A stretch of 64,000 nucleotides of DNA from NCBI GenBank assembly GCA_963575645.1, contig OY754468.1, positions 47,255,665 through 47,319,664 of the forward strand. Direction: 5' to 3'. Below, in pieces: positions 10,206 to 20,713 of this stretch. Position 1 is the first letter of the stretch; each line of letters begins with the position of its first letter. The position numbers and the translations under genes are program-made. A model generated the notes under the pieces. That model was given only the letters and a program-made list of their open reading frames with translations. It searched no databases and was not told the origin of the DNA. Origin of the DNA: Xanthostigma xanthostigma (lineage: Eukaryota; Arthropoda; Insecta; Raphidioptera; Raphidiidae).

Positions 10206-10928
10206 TCATACAAATTCAATTTACCTTTAAAATGAATGTAATTACTGTCCCGGATCGATGATTTGACAAAAATAAAATTATAAATCAATATAACAATAAA
10301 TGACGTTTCTATCTGGGTTTAGATCTTCTTCAGAAATGTCTAAAAATATAAAAAATTAATTAGTAAAATCTACTTATTTTATAATAGAATGCAGAAGTTA
10401 ATTACCTATCGAAAATTATGAAAAATTAATAACAACCGTTTTTTTGTTATATCGATTTATAATTTTATTTTTGTCAATATATATCGTCTGAAAATTTGGT
10501 CGACAATTATTTTATTTATTTGAAGAGTTCTATTCAGACGTTAATCAAAGATTTGAATTTATCGGTAACGGTGTAAGCATGGCCACGTCCAGGTTTTCCA
10601 GATTTTTGCGTAGAATAGATCTTAAGGGGGTCACTGCATGTGACAGCCGGTTTTTTGGACATTTTTTAGGCTTTTTTAAGACCAATAAAAATATCTAACT
10701 TTGAACTTTTTATGGTATGTTTATTAATACTTCAGTAGTGTATAAAAAAAATTTCAATCATAAATCTCCACAAAAACCACTTCGAAGACACCAATATTGA
10801 GAAAAAGGCTGTTGATGGTTTCCATGATTCCAACAGATTGGCTTATCTCAAATAAAAAAAAATTAACGACATTTTAATCTGTAAGCGTGTGGCAATAAGA
10901 TGGACTCGGATGATTAAAAAATATTGAA

Positions 10929-11916
10929 ATATATATCGTCGTTGGTTCTGTAATACCTCTTATGTGCAAAAAGTAAAATTTGCAGGAAAGGCCAAAAAGT
11001 GGTTATTTCAGCAATGGATGGTAAGAACTAGCAATTTCAGAGGTATATTACTAATTCATACTTATCTTCACTACACATGTTTAATTAAGACGAAGTATTT
11101 TCTTAAAAAATATTTAACGTTAATTTCGGATTTATTGGCACATGGGAGGAATTATTTGATACAACTTTTCACATAAGAGTTCCCCTTGTTGGTTACTGTA
11201 AAATTAATTTGGAAGTATTACTAGTGTATAGAGCTTCGTTTCCTGAATCTTTTTCATCTAAAAAAATTGGTTGTCTGTAAAGTCGGTTTACGGACGATAG
11301 TTTTACGTGATAACGTATTCCGTAATACATAACCTAAATTCTACATATAATAATTATAATAATTCGAATCTATGATATTGCATCTTTCGCTTCAAATTTA
11401 GGTTAATTTTATTTATTTAAATTACTCACCATATAATATAATTGTTTTTTTTAACTTTCTTTCTTTCGTATTTATTTTAAGTCTCAAAGATTAGCTGTCA
11501 TAATATTTATAAAACAATTGTTTCACTGTTTATAATATAAAATTCCAAAACCTACTTATTTTCATACGTCAAAAAATTGATTTTTATAATGATAAAATTT
11601 GTAAGAAAACGATTTTTTCGAGAGATGAGACCTAGCTAAAACGATTTTTTGCCCCCCAAAATCCCTTTTCAGTAAATTTCATCCAAATCGTTAGGGCCGT
11701 TTTCGAGAAAAGCACGCACAGGGTCAGGCGGAACGTTACGCGTTACGCGTTACGAACGTTACGTTAGGAACGTTACACTTTTTCGTGCATGCAGCCGGTG
11801 TTTTATCAATTTATAAGATTGGTGATTCATCAATTTATAAGACGTTATCACGTCAAAAACGTAAAATCTGCCAACTATGCACATAAGAGCTATTACAGAA
11901 CCAACGACGATATATT
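10929..11916. mobile_element. TIR element hosting a nested repeat L copy
   Basis: The left end ATATATCGTCGTTGGTTCTG with CTCTTATGTGCA is mirrored at 11878-11916 as TGCACATAAGAG and CAGAACCAACGACGATATAT. That makes a terminal inverted repeat of about 38 bp. Most of the right half is a separate repeat (11256-11868). A 70-codon frame at 10964-11176 has no recognisable domain and is not called. The target duplication is obscured by flanking AT sequence. Confidence 0.6.
11256..11868 (-). repeat. Dispersed repeat L, copy 1, nested
   Basis: One end reads AATTGGTTGTCTGTAAAGTC then GTTTACGGACGATAG. The other reads GACGTTATCACGTC. An ACGTGATAACGT motif stands inverted near the two ends. The interior has CGTTACGCGTTACG iterations next to GTGTAACGTTCC-like text. 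Copies 15388-15598 and 33350-34018 share both ends but differ greatly in internal length. Confidence 0.6.
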
Positions 11917-12354
11917 TAATAATTTCATTAGTACGCCACTGTTGAGAACTTACATTATTGAGAGATATAGGTACTTACATGCTCGGTGACCTGTGGTGAT
12001 CCCCAGAGTGAAATATAAACGTTATATCATGTCGATCTAATATGATTTATGTTCAGGATAGGATTTAGTTCAAACCGAATAATATATCCTTGTCGAAAAA
12101 AATTAAAGCATTGATATGCTTATAAAATTTAAAAAAATCGATAAAAAATCATGGAAAAGTTAAGCTCAGAGTGCTCAGGGAAAGTCAGGGATTTCAGGAA
12201 GTAGCCTGAAAAGCTCAGAAAAGTTCTATGAATTTTTCCGCCATTGTGAAAGAGGGAAAATAATGACGCTCTATTTCTGCATTTTAAGTTTTAACCAAAC
12301 TATAGAAATATTTGTATTTCAAAATGAAGATCTGAATATAACTTTATTTGTCAC

Positions 12355-12845
12355 TAGTGCCCGAATTTCTGGATTTTCACCGTTTTTTCGTCTACTTACT
12401 TTGCAAAATTGAAAATTGGTCTCCACGAAAAGAGCTTTTATTTTAACGCGATAATATATAGCCTATGACCATCCTGAAGGTCCATTTCAAATATTGGTGA
12501 AAACATTCTTGAAATCGGATGAGTAGTTTCGGAGATTACCTCCTCATCCAAACTTACGAACATTACCTCTTTATATGGATTGTACTAAACAGAGAAACAA
12601 AAGAGCTTCTTTTATTGTGTTTTCTTATTGTTTAATAGTCAGGCAATGGTCACGAAAAAACAACATCAATTTTATTATTTCCAGAACTATGCTTCCCATT
12701 TCCGGGAAAAACTAAACAAAATAAAAATCTAGACTAATATGTTAAGTTTGTAAGTTTAAATGTAGGAGGTAATCTCCGAAACTCTTCATTTTGCAACGTA
12801 AGTCGACGAAAAACGGTGGCAATCTACAAATTCGGGTAAAGGCGT
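12355..12845. repeat. Inverted-repeat element with retroposon-like interior
   Basis: CCCGAATTTCTGGATTTTCA with CCGTTTTTTCGTC near 12360 is mirrored as GACGAAAAACGG and ACAAATTCGGG near 12805-12835. GTTTCGGAGATTACCTCC (about 12526) is mirrored at about 12764. The stretch between resembles repeat B style text (ATAATATATAGCCTATGACC). A foldback derivative or two oppositely oriented retroposon ends is likely. Confidence 0.45.
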
Positions 12846-12867
12846 GATCCATGAATAAATACATTAA

Positions 12868-13288
12868 GAGTATTCGTCCCTGCAAATACCCCCTGCACCC
12901 TTCATCTCAAAATCTTTTCCCCTCACCATAAAACGGTTCGCGCTCTCCCGACGCTATTTTTAAAGCTAGAGGGTTCTGGTAAACGCCAAATGAAAGACAA
13001 AGAATCAGACTACAGATCCTTCAGGCGAATTTTTTGAAAAACAGTTTCGCCTACGTGTGAAATATTACGTAACTTATTATTTTTTTCAAAAGGTTGTAAG
13101 TTTTTTCAGGAATTTTTTTTCAAAAAATTCGCCTGAAGGATCTGTAGTCTGATTCCTTGTTTTCCATTTGGCGTTTACCAGAACCCTCTAGCTTTAAAAA
13201 TAGCGTCGGGAGAGCGCGAACCGTTTTTAGGCGAGGGGAAAAGATTTGAGATGAAGGGTGCAAGGGGTACTTGCAGGGACGAATACTC
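12868..13288. mobile_element. TTAA-flanked palindromic MITE, copy 1
   Basis: The element runs from GAGTATTCGTCCCTGCAAAT to its complement and is flanked by TTAA at 12864-12867 and 13289-13292. Arms of roughly 170 bp are near-perfect complements and contain GGTTCGCGCTCTCCCGACGC and AATTCGCCTGAAGGATCTG. The second copy at 54704-55123 is almost identical and also TTAA-flanked. TTAA duplications point to the piggyBac or Kolobok superfamilies. No transposase is present. Confidence 0.85.
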
Positions 13289-13573
13289 TTAATGAACTAG
13301 CGTTTATCACTCTCTTGTTCCACACTCACAACGCTAACTCAGTCCAGCCCTGTAAATTATAAGCGCGCGGATGATGGGGCTTATATTACATTATATTATG
13401 TAGCTAATGTGTATTGGACATGAGCGCCCCTATTGTTCTTTTAGTCAGTCAACACAATGATCCGAGCTTCACCAGCTTGTATTCTCAATCTTCTATACTT
13501 ACACATTCCACTAGGGTTGAACTTATATATTACGAGGGCACTCTCAGCGATTGACAGAATCATATATTTAATA

Positions 13574-14175
13574 ACTAGCGGTCCCGTCCGGTTTCACCCG
13601 GGTGTAAAAGAACGAATGGGGAAGGGAGGAACATGAGTACACACATTCATATTAGTTTACCGAGATGAATGTTGTGTCCAAATTTCATGATGATCGGAGT
13701 TACCGTTCAAAATTTGTTGTCGATAAAAAGCAGTATTTATACTTTTTTTAACTAATAATTTTTTTTTAATTAATTAAATAAAATTTAAATAAATTTTAAT
13801 GTAAGCCTTAGAAGAAAGCAATGTAGAAAATAAAAAATAAATAAAAATGCATTCGCCCAACGTAGGGCTCGAACCCACGACCCTGGTATTGACAGCCTTG
13901 TGCTCTACCGATTGCGCTAGCCGGCGTTGTATTCTTACATCGCTAATATGAGTATATTTAGTGCATTTCACCTGAATAGAAGCTTATTTTTTAGATACGT
14001 TTGGAACATTTTTCATTACTGTTCCGCTCCTAATGGTCGTAGCCTGATTTTATATAGCCTATAGCCTACCTCGATAAATGGGCTATCCAACAAAAAAATT
14101 TTTTTTCAATTTGAACCAGTAGCTCCTGAAATTCAAACAAACAAACTCTTCAGCTTTATATATTAGTATAGATAT
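13574..14175 (+). repeat. Retroposon-like repeat B, copy 2, with ~270-bp insertion
   Basis: The head CCGGTTTCACCCGGGTG and following text match copy 1 as far as ACCGTTCAAAATTTGTTGTC. The middle (about 13725-13995) is absent from the other copies and carries a tRNA-like sequence. Alignment then resumes at ACATTTTTCATTACTGTTCC and continues to the tail TTTATATATTAGTATAG. Confidence 0.65.
13854..13926 (-). tRNA. tRNA-like sequence, probable pseudogene (Lys-type body, GTC anticodon position)
   Basis: The minus strand reads GCCGGCTAGCGCAATCGG (A box) and GGGTTCGAGCCCTACG (B box and T arm), then TTGGGCG for the 3' acceptor. The body resembles eukaryotic tRNA-Lys, but the anticodon loop CTGTCAA would give GTC. 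The anticodon stem does not pair, and the acceptor stem has mismatches. I therefore read it as a tRNA pseudogene or tRNA-derived remnant, not a working gene. It lies in an insertion within repeat B. Confidence 0.55.
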
Positions 14176-14182
14176 AGATTTA

Positions 14183-14340
14183 CTACTTGAATCATTGTCT
14201 ATCTACTCAATGCGCGGTGAGTGAAGGCAACAAAGCGTATCGAAAATATATCTGCGTTTCTTTCTTCGATGTAATTCCCTGATTTCTCCGATGATAGGAT
14301 TGGTTGATGTACTTGCATTCAATCTGAATCCAGCTTCGTG
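14183..14340 (+). repeat. Dispersed repeat O, partial copy
   Basis: GAATCATTGTCTATCTACTC through TTGCATTCAATCTGAAT matches 31722 onward nearly exactly, the reverse strand of about 58000-58160, and 61960-62050. Only the first 150 bp of the repeat are present here. Confidence 0.7.
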
Positions 14341-14729
14341 TGGAGCAGACTTTACTACTAGAGAACCGCTGAACCGTTTTGAAAAATTATTTCACTAAAA
14401 GCCAATTTATTGACGTATAATATAAACTACACTACGGTAACATTTGATGTTGATGCACAAATTATAAATCACCCAACCCTAATGTATAAACATTCCACAT
14501 GTCTATATTACAGACCATGAGTTAACAAATTTGTAATATGCTCTCACCAAATATTTTATATTAGATTAACTCCAGACTTGCCAAATTAACCGTATAGGGT
14601 CAGTCAAATGAATTAAATGATTACAATTAACTCGAGATTATATTTTTTTAAACGCTGCCTTTACATACACAGTCACTTTATACATTTTCAATAAAAAAGA
14701 GACTGCGTATTTTACACTACTCGTAAACT

Positions 14730-14800
14730 GGTCGATTGCCGGATTCGAACTTTCGTTCTTTAGGCAAGTGAATTCTATCAAGCCGCCAACTTATTGTTCC
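14730..14800 (-). repeat. tRNA-like SINE head fragment
   Basis: The minus strand shows AGTTCGAATCCGG (a B-box match, plus-strand 14741-14751) preceded by an A-box-like TTGGCGGCTTGATAG about 35 bases upstream. That layout is typical of a polymerase III promoter from a tRNA-derived SINE. The cloverleaf is not intact, and no second copy was noticed in the window. Confidence 0.4.
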
Positions 14801-15201
14801 ACAGTTGGTTTTTGTAGTATACGCTATACGTACATTACGACACGTTCGTTACATTGCCCTTCCGTGCTAAAAGAAGTTTTTTTTTCAAAAAATCTATTTT
14901 TCACAATGTTAATGAAAAACGACAGTAACCCTATCATTAAATTATTCTGGAATCGAGGAGAGGCCTTAAAACGGATATCGTTCTTTTGGGAGCTTGTTTA
15001 TAATCATCTATAACAAATATGAAAACCAATGGTTTTAAGAATTTCTTCTTAATTTTCATCTAAAATTCTTCATCTCCCTGGACGCTCGTCTACTTATGGG
15101 TTGCAGAAGATATAGGTTGATAACGTGAAACTTGTTATTTTTTTTTTCACGCTGAATTTGAAAAAAAATCACTGGATAGATGTTATTTCAAAAAGGAAAT
15201 A

Positions 15202-15301
15202 CAGTAAAACATGTGTATACTGACCACTTACGGTTATAAAATAGTAGTCATTGTAGTGAGGTAGTCAGGTTTATCGGTGGTCATTTTTACAGGTTTCACT
15301 G
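15202..15301. mobile_element. pogo/Tigger-like MITE, 100 bp
   Basis: TA dinucleotides at 15200-15201 and 15302-15303 flank a 100-bp element. Its ends are CAGTAAAACATGTGTATACTG and CAGGTTTCACTG, with GACCACTT/GGTGGTCA further in. The end consensus CAGTNAAACCTG plus the TA duplication is characteristic of pogo-group Tc1/mariner elements. It is non-coding. Confidence 0.7.
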
Positions 15302-15387
15302 TATATGAAGTTATGGAATACAACATTTCAATCGTTAGTTACTTTTTGAGCAGGACTGATTAAAAAAACCTGCATCTAACTACTTTT

Positions 15388-15598
15388 GACGTGATAACGT
15401 CTTATAAATTGATGAAACACCAGCTGCACGCACGAAAAAGTGTAACGTTCCTAACGTTCCGCCTGACCCTGTGCGTGCAAGCGAGAGCGCAGTATGCTTC
15501 GGCTCAAGTTTGACAGCTACTAAAATTTAGGTTATGTATTACGGAATACGTTATCACGTAAAACTATCGTCCGTAAACCGACTTTACAGACAACCAAT
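15388..15598 (+). repeat. Dispersed repeat L, copy 2 (short form)
   Basis: It begins TTTTGACGTGATAACGTC, passes through GCACGAAAAAGTGTAACG and CCGCCTGACCCTGTGCGTG, and ends GACTTTACAGACAACCAATTT. About 400 bp of the interior found in copies 1 and 3 is missing or replaced. Confidence 0.65.
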
Positions 15599-17558
15599 TT
15601 CATTATGAAAAAAAATGTGTGATCATAATCTAAGGTCATTGTTAAACCAGATTTTCTGACAATACGACGTCCTGTAATCCCGTTGATTGATAAATTCTTT
15701 TCTGCCTCGAAGTGCCTTTCTGGTTGAATATAGCAAACTTCGAGTCGAACGAAATTCATACACCAATTATAAATCTAAAAAACCTCTTAACAACGACGAT
15801 AAACGTCAGCGTTTCGAGTTTGTTTCGATTTAAAACGTACAAATGAATAAATTTTGCGTAATTGAAAGGCATCGCGACATTGTATGACGATCAGCGTTGT
15901 AATCTTTTCAATGAAGAACTGGATCATTCAAAGAACATGGTGATTAAATCGTAGTTATTTACCTTAAGAAAAAAACAGAATTTTATTACTGCCTCGTATA
16001 TGAATAGAAAAATGTACGTTTCGTAGATTGTTGACTCAATGCATGTTTAGTTGATTGTCACGGCCTCACAATGTCCCACTCCCATGAGACATATCACGAC
16101 AGAAACTTGACCGCAACACTGATTTAATAGACACTATTAAAAGATGTACAACGCGGTTTTTCCATTATATGAAGTCACGCTTTTACAATGCTTTTATTAT
16201 ATTCCAGTCAATTGAGATTCTGTATAACTACAGAAAAAGGAAGATGAGACAAAATACATCAAATGTTTCATCAATTCCTTGCGTGAATTTGGAATTCTTA
16301 AATTCCAATCTTCTCTACCTTCCCTCCTCCAGAATTTAGTTCGTCATTGCTTCTTCTATAACCTCCATCAACTACGTCTACGCCCATCCATCTTCCAATT
16401 CAGTATTAATAATATATTCCCATAACTTCCAAGATCATCTCTCCTTACTGACCACAGCCATTCTTTCTTCATCGGAATTTTATCATCGCTTCCTCAGCAT
16501 CCACACTTCAACTAAGTTTAAACTTTCCGTTTGCTGTGGCTACAACATATTTCCATAACTTTCTGAACCATTTCTTTCACTCATTCCTCTCAAAGCATAC
16601 GTATTCTTGTAGACTTTTTCACTTCTTCCAAGATGGTGTCGTCTGCATTCAACTTTGGGCACAAATCTCCGTTAATTATTTCCAATTATTCCTTATCACG
16701 AGATTTCTTTATACACCATTTAACGCAACCTTGGTTTCAAAGAATTAATTTCATGCTATGGAAAATCGCATGTTATGATAAATATTTAAAGAAAAAGGAA
16801 ACCAACATCTTTTCCAACAGGTATTAAGAACCTAAGGCAGACATAAATTAACAATGAGATTGTAATAAGCCCTCCAATTTCTTAGCAATAATTATTGATA
16901 TGAAACTGATTTACTGTTTAAAAGTAAATTTACAGAGAAAAGCAATTTCCAGACAGAAAACGTGTTTGTGGAACATATATATGACAAATAAATTGTCGAC
17001 AATAATATGAAGTAAGTATCTCAGTATATGGAAGTTGGAATTTGAGAAATAATTTTAAACTAGTTCTCTCACTATTTCTATTTTCCATAACAGACACATA
17101 AATAACAAAATAAAAAAGTTGTAGACCACAAAATATTTCGTTATACGATTCGTTACATGAATTTTAATTTGCTACTTGTGAGTTGGTATCTATGATTGTG
17201 TGGTCAAGATAAGTTTCAGTTTTTTAAAACGACGATTAATATTTTTAAAAATTCCACTCACCGCATTCCAAGTATCTATCTTATTCTTTTTAATGTGTAT
17301 TGTATTTTCTCCGTTTCTGTTTAGAACACGTATGATAACTAATTGTTTTAATATATTTATCTCAGTTAAACTAATGCATTTCTTGTTCAGGTTTACTTTT
17401 TCTAAACTCATAAAGGTGTTTCACAGACGCGTGGGAGCCTTTTTGTCGGTATGCGTTTCATCTATTCAGAGGCGTCCACAAAAAAAATTATTAATTTTAC
17501 ATTTTCAGTTTAAATTTTTACCCGAAAAAATAAGTTCAAAAAAAAAATTTTAATTAAC
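15599..17558. other. Unassigned AT-rich DNA
   Basis: Several open frames up to 117 codons occur, for example 17200-17553. All are rich in Phe, Leu, Ile, Lys and Asn, as expected from base composition, and I saw no domain, splice pattern or second copy. Pyrimidine-rich text at 16260-16700 is notable but unexplained. Confidence 0.4.
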
Positions 17559-18315
17559 AATAAGTTCAAAAACTAAAACCCGACTACTGAAAAGTATGAA
17601 ACAAGAAAATGTTCTCATCTGAGGATAGCCGTGGTCGTATTCCATCTCATATATATGAGGCCCCTCTAGATGTATAGCGTGTTCAGTGCCGGATTAAGAT
17701 TCCTGGATGCCCTAAGCATTTCTTGCTTATGGGCCCCATCTCTAATATGTTTAGTTTATAAAAAAAATCAAATTAATGGAAAAAAGTTAAAAAGCATGGA
17801 TTTTTTCAGAAAAAAATTGAATTTTACAATCAATGCTCCCATTGAAAATTTGGCTGTCTATAAAATCGGGAATTTATACAATTAATAGAAAAAAAGTTTC
17901 AAAACTTTAAAACTAGAAAAATTGAACTAATTGAAAAATTTTTTTTTCGTTTTCATTTTCAAAAATAAATTATTATTAATTTTTAACTTTTATACTTACT
18001 TCTAAAGACAGTTTTATATCAGTAAATAACATTTTTGAGAACATGACAAGAAGAAAAAAAAATTGTTGACACGGTTTAGTGAGGTACTTTTCATTTCTGA
18101 ATGGCCCCCTGAGACGTGATGCCCTAAGCAATTGCTTAATTTGCTTATTGGTTAATCCGGCATTGAGCGTGTTGTACTTTGTCCTAGAGCTTATGATAGC
18201 TTACTACTGTTAAAATGTTCGAGTAGGTAGCATATGACCACGGCTATACTCAGATGAGAATATTTTCTTGTTTCATACTTTTCAGTAGTCGCGGGTTTTA
18301 GTTTTTGAACTTATT
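17559..18315. mobile_element. Palindromic MITE PAL-A, copy 2, split by a hAT element
   Basis: Both arms (AATAAGTTCAAAAACTAAAA with CCCGACTACTGAAAAG, and the complement) are complete. Removing 17684-18165 and one 8-bp duplication restores a palindrome of about 267 bp that aligns with copies at 1362 and 29297 through CTAGATGTATAGCGTG and CTCTAGAGCTTATGA. Confidence 0.8.
17684..18165. mobile_element. hAT-like element, 482 bp, TSD AGCGTGTT
   Basis: Perfect 8-bp duplications lie at 17676-17683 and 18166-18173. The terminal inverted repeat is CAGTGCCGGATTAA on the left against CAATGCCGGATTAA (complement) on the right. Subterminal GATGCCCTAAGCA occurs near both ends. An 8-bp TSD and a CA-starting TIR fit hAT. 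No transposase, so non-autonomous. It is nested in PAL-A copy 2. Confidence 0.9.
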
Positions 18316-18329
18316 TTTTATACGTATTT

Positions 18330-18691
18330 TCTTTTTTTGACAATATCTATATATATACTATATATATTATATATATTATATATATAAAATTCTCGTGTCA
18401 CAATTTTGGCCGTGCTAATATCCGAAACCCCTGAACCGATTTTAATAAAATTTGGTAAATGTGTAATGCTTGGTGCAACTTACGCTATAGGATAGTTTTT
18501 ATTAAATATTTTGTACAAAATTACGGTGTTTTCTCAAAAAAACTGTTTTAGTAACATGTTACAACATCTGATAGAATTTACTCAAAAACTATTAGTTCAG
18601 AAGCAAACAAAGTAGCGACATCTGTTAGAATTCGCTCAAAGCTATTAGTTCAGAAGCAAATCTGGTAGAATTTGCTCAAAGCTATTCGTAC
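18330..18691 (+). repeat. AT microsatellite and Helitron- or LINE-like repeat
   Basis: A TA-rich run (about 18345-18385) precedes TCTCGTGTCACAATTTTGG and CTGAACCGATTTTAATAAAA, phrasing widespread in arthropod repeats. GTTAGAATTCGCTCAAAGC is repeated locally three times with small changes. The last unit is the target of the hAT insertion at 18692 and resumes at 19233. Confidence 0.45.
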
Positions 18692-19224
18692 TAGTGATGT
18701 GCCGGATATCCGTATCCGTATCCGCGGATATTCGAGGGAAAAGAAAGATCCGTATCCGTATCCGTTAGTTTTTGGCGGATCTTTTACCTTATTAATTTTC
18801 GATTCATAGATGAAATTTTATATATATAGGTGATTAGGTAATAATAAAAAACTGTTAAATTCCATTCAGATTATTTTTTATTTTTTAAAATCGTATTTGG
18901 CACCTTTATATTGCAAACATTTATCGTAGTAAGTACCATAGCAATAGTACATAACTCAAAGGTACTAAAAAACTATCTTTATAATGAGATATTGCACATT
19001 AATCTTTGGAAAGAGGCAATCTGTTATGAGAGTTAACTCTTAAAGAGGTCAATACCTTTTTCCCAAACAGATAGTCTCTTTCCAAAGGTCGATGTGCAAT
19101 ATTTACCGTCGCGTACACTAAGAAAGTTAAGATCCGTATCCGTGTCCGCGGAGCTTGAAACCAAATATCCGTATTCAGATCCGTATCCGCGGATACACAT
19201 TTTTAACGATCCGGCACATCACTA
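18692..19224. mobile_element. hAT-like element, 533 bp, TSD ATTCGTAC
   Basis: Perfect 8-bp duplications lie at 18684-18691 and 19225-19232. The inverted ends are TAGTGATGTGCCGGAT and ATCCGGCACATCACTA. The subterminal regions are built from repeats of ATCCGTATCCGT and CCGCGGAT on both sides. An inner inverted repeat (GATATTGCACATTAATC and its complement) spans about 18985-19115. Non-coding. Confidence 0.92.
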
Positions 19225-19277
19225 ATTCGTACAGACGCCGGGCCGCCAACAAAATACATTTTGCAGAATTATATCTA

Positions 19278-19312
19278 TCGCACCCGGGTGAAATCGAGAC
19301 GGACCGCTAGTA
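19278..19312 (-). repeat. Repeat B head fragment, reversed
   Basis: CACCCGGGTGAAATCG followed by GGACCGCTAGTA is the complement of the repeat B head. Nothing further downstream in the repeat is present, so it is a truncated copy or a reused head module. Confidence 0.5.
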
Positions 19313-19680
19313 AGTTTATTAATCTTGTCCCGTTCGCGCCGCCGCTGGTTTAGTTGATCGCCGGAGCTTTGTGAATGTGTCGGCGTGGCCTCTGGCCGGT
19401 CTCTATACACACCGATTTACGACTAGATACCATAATACGGTGTCAACACTCATGTTTAAGCGTTTACAGTGTTATGCCGTCTACCGCGGTTTTATGTTAT
19501 AATGTTACCTACCTTACCGACTCTCTTACTCCTTACTTGTTTCTTGCCCATATGCTTTGTCTCGACTTCTTAATTCGTTTCGACTACCATTTTTTTTTTA
19601 TTTCGTAAATAACATCAGAAACTAGTTTTCAAATTATATATTGTGAAAATGTTCACTTCGGAAGTTTTCATATAAGCTTA

Positions 19681-20004
19681 CTAGCGGCCAGTCCCGGTTC
19701 ACCCGGGTAAATGTAGGGGAGGGACATGAGTACGGACGTTCATCTTAGTTTGCCGAGATGAATGTTGTTTCCAAATTTTATGATGATCGGAGTTACCGTT
19801 CAAAAGTTTTTGTCGGACGGACAAATTTTGAGTTTTATATTATATATTTTTTACAGCTTGGGTTATATTATTGGAGTAGGGATCCTTAATTTAAGTCGAT
19901 TAATATTAGTCAAAGCATTGTTAAAATCGGTCCAGTAGTTTTTGAGTTTATTTATTACAAACAAAAATGCAAATCTTTTCTCTTTAATAATGTTAGTGTA
20001 GATT
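19681..20004 (+). repeat. Retroposon-like repeat B, copy 3
   Basis: Head CGGTTCACCCGGGTAA, then GATGAATGTTGTTTCC, GATGATCGGAGTTACCGTTC and TTTTTGTCGGACGGAC. The 3' part differs from copies 1 and 2 (TAAAATCGGTCCAGTAG, ending GTTAGTGTAGATTA), so this belongs to a related subfamily. Confidence 0.6.
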
Positions 20005-20288
20005 AGCGCACCGAAGATGAAACCGACTTGGGAAACTTTGGGACGTCCATCTTTGGTACAACTTATATTGGGTCTATTACAAACCTTCAATTTCCAGTTT
20101 AAATCTGAGAACTGGAACAAAATCACATCCTCAACTTATTATTATTAAAACATTTTTTTACGCGAATATCCACAGGTTTAGGACCAGATGACCTTGGCAG
20201 TTTGAGATGTAAAACAATTGATTGCGGCAGTGGCACGTTTTCAATGAATTTTATTTTTGATGATCAATTTTTTTTGGTAGGATGGTAG

Positions 20289-20612
20289 ATTTCCACTGAA
20301 TGGCTGAGTCAATGGTTATCTAACTGCAATTATTTAGATCTTCTAATATTTTACAGTTATAGTAAAGGTGCGTATATACCTAAACCGAATCTCGTCATTA
20401 ACTTCGAACTGGTTCAATATCGTTCCGCTGACAACTTCGAGTTGAAGGAAACAAATATTGTAGTCAGTGTCAGCGAATTACGGACCGATTTCGTTCTACA
20501 GTGTCTTAAAATCCGAACGGAGAGGTGGAAACACCGAATCTACTCGAAAATTTCAGACAATCGGGATAGTAAGTATGCTTTCTTATTCGAGGATGAACTG
20601 TGCAGTCTAAGG
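20289..20612 (+). pseudogene. 5' part of an open reading frame broken by the foldback element
   Basis: This frame is open for 108 codons from just after a TAG at 20286-20288 to the insertion point. A good splice acceptor, TCTAATATTTTACAG, ends at about 20356, so the true exon may start there. The text looks protein-like (ELRTDFVLQCLKIRTERWKH, YAFLFEDELCSLR). The last codon AGG is the end of the 8-bp target duplication. Reading resumes in the same phase at 23520 after the element (KDWKHIRQLLDVGVDIS). I do not recognise the family. It could be a host exon or a reading frame of an older element. Confidence 0.45.
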
Positions 20613-20713
20613 GGGAGTACCTAAATTGCATACCCACGTACCAGTACGCAGTCTGCGTACCAATCAGCAGTAGCAAAAATGTTTCAATGGACTACCCCAT
20701 GGCTTTAAAATAT

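Larger units (their letters stand above)
8927..10556. mobile_element. Hammerhead-like family D element, enlarged by a nested insertion
   Basis: A perfect 13-bp duplication ATTTATCGGTAAC flanks the element (8914-8926 and 10557-10569). The left arm AAAATTGTCGACCAATTTTT is mirrored near 10490-10520, followed by the family's one-sided extension GAAGAGTTCTATTCAGACG. A hammerhead-like core lies on the minus strand at 10302-10333: CTGAAGA, a short stem-loop, then GAAACGTC. The inverted pair AAAATAAAATTATAAATC (about 10268 and 10455) surrounds this core. Other copies are only 100-240 bp, so most of the 1.6 kb is the inner element at about 9037-10205. Confidence 0.7.

Noticed and set aside
13854..13926. 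Functional tRNA gene
   Set aside because: The T arm and boxes are good, but the anticodon stem cannot pair and the acceptor has mismatches. It sits in a repeat insertion. Kept as a probable pseudogene.
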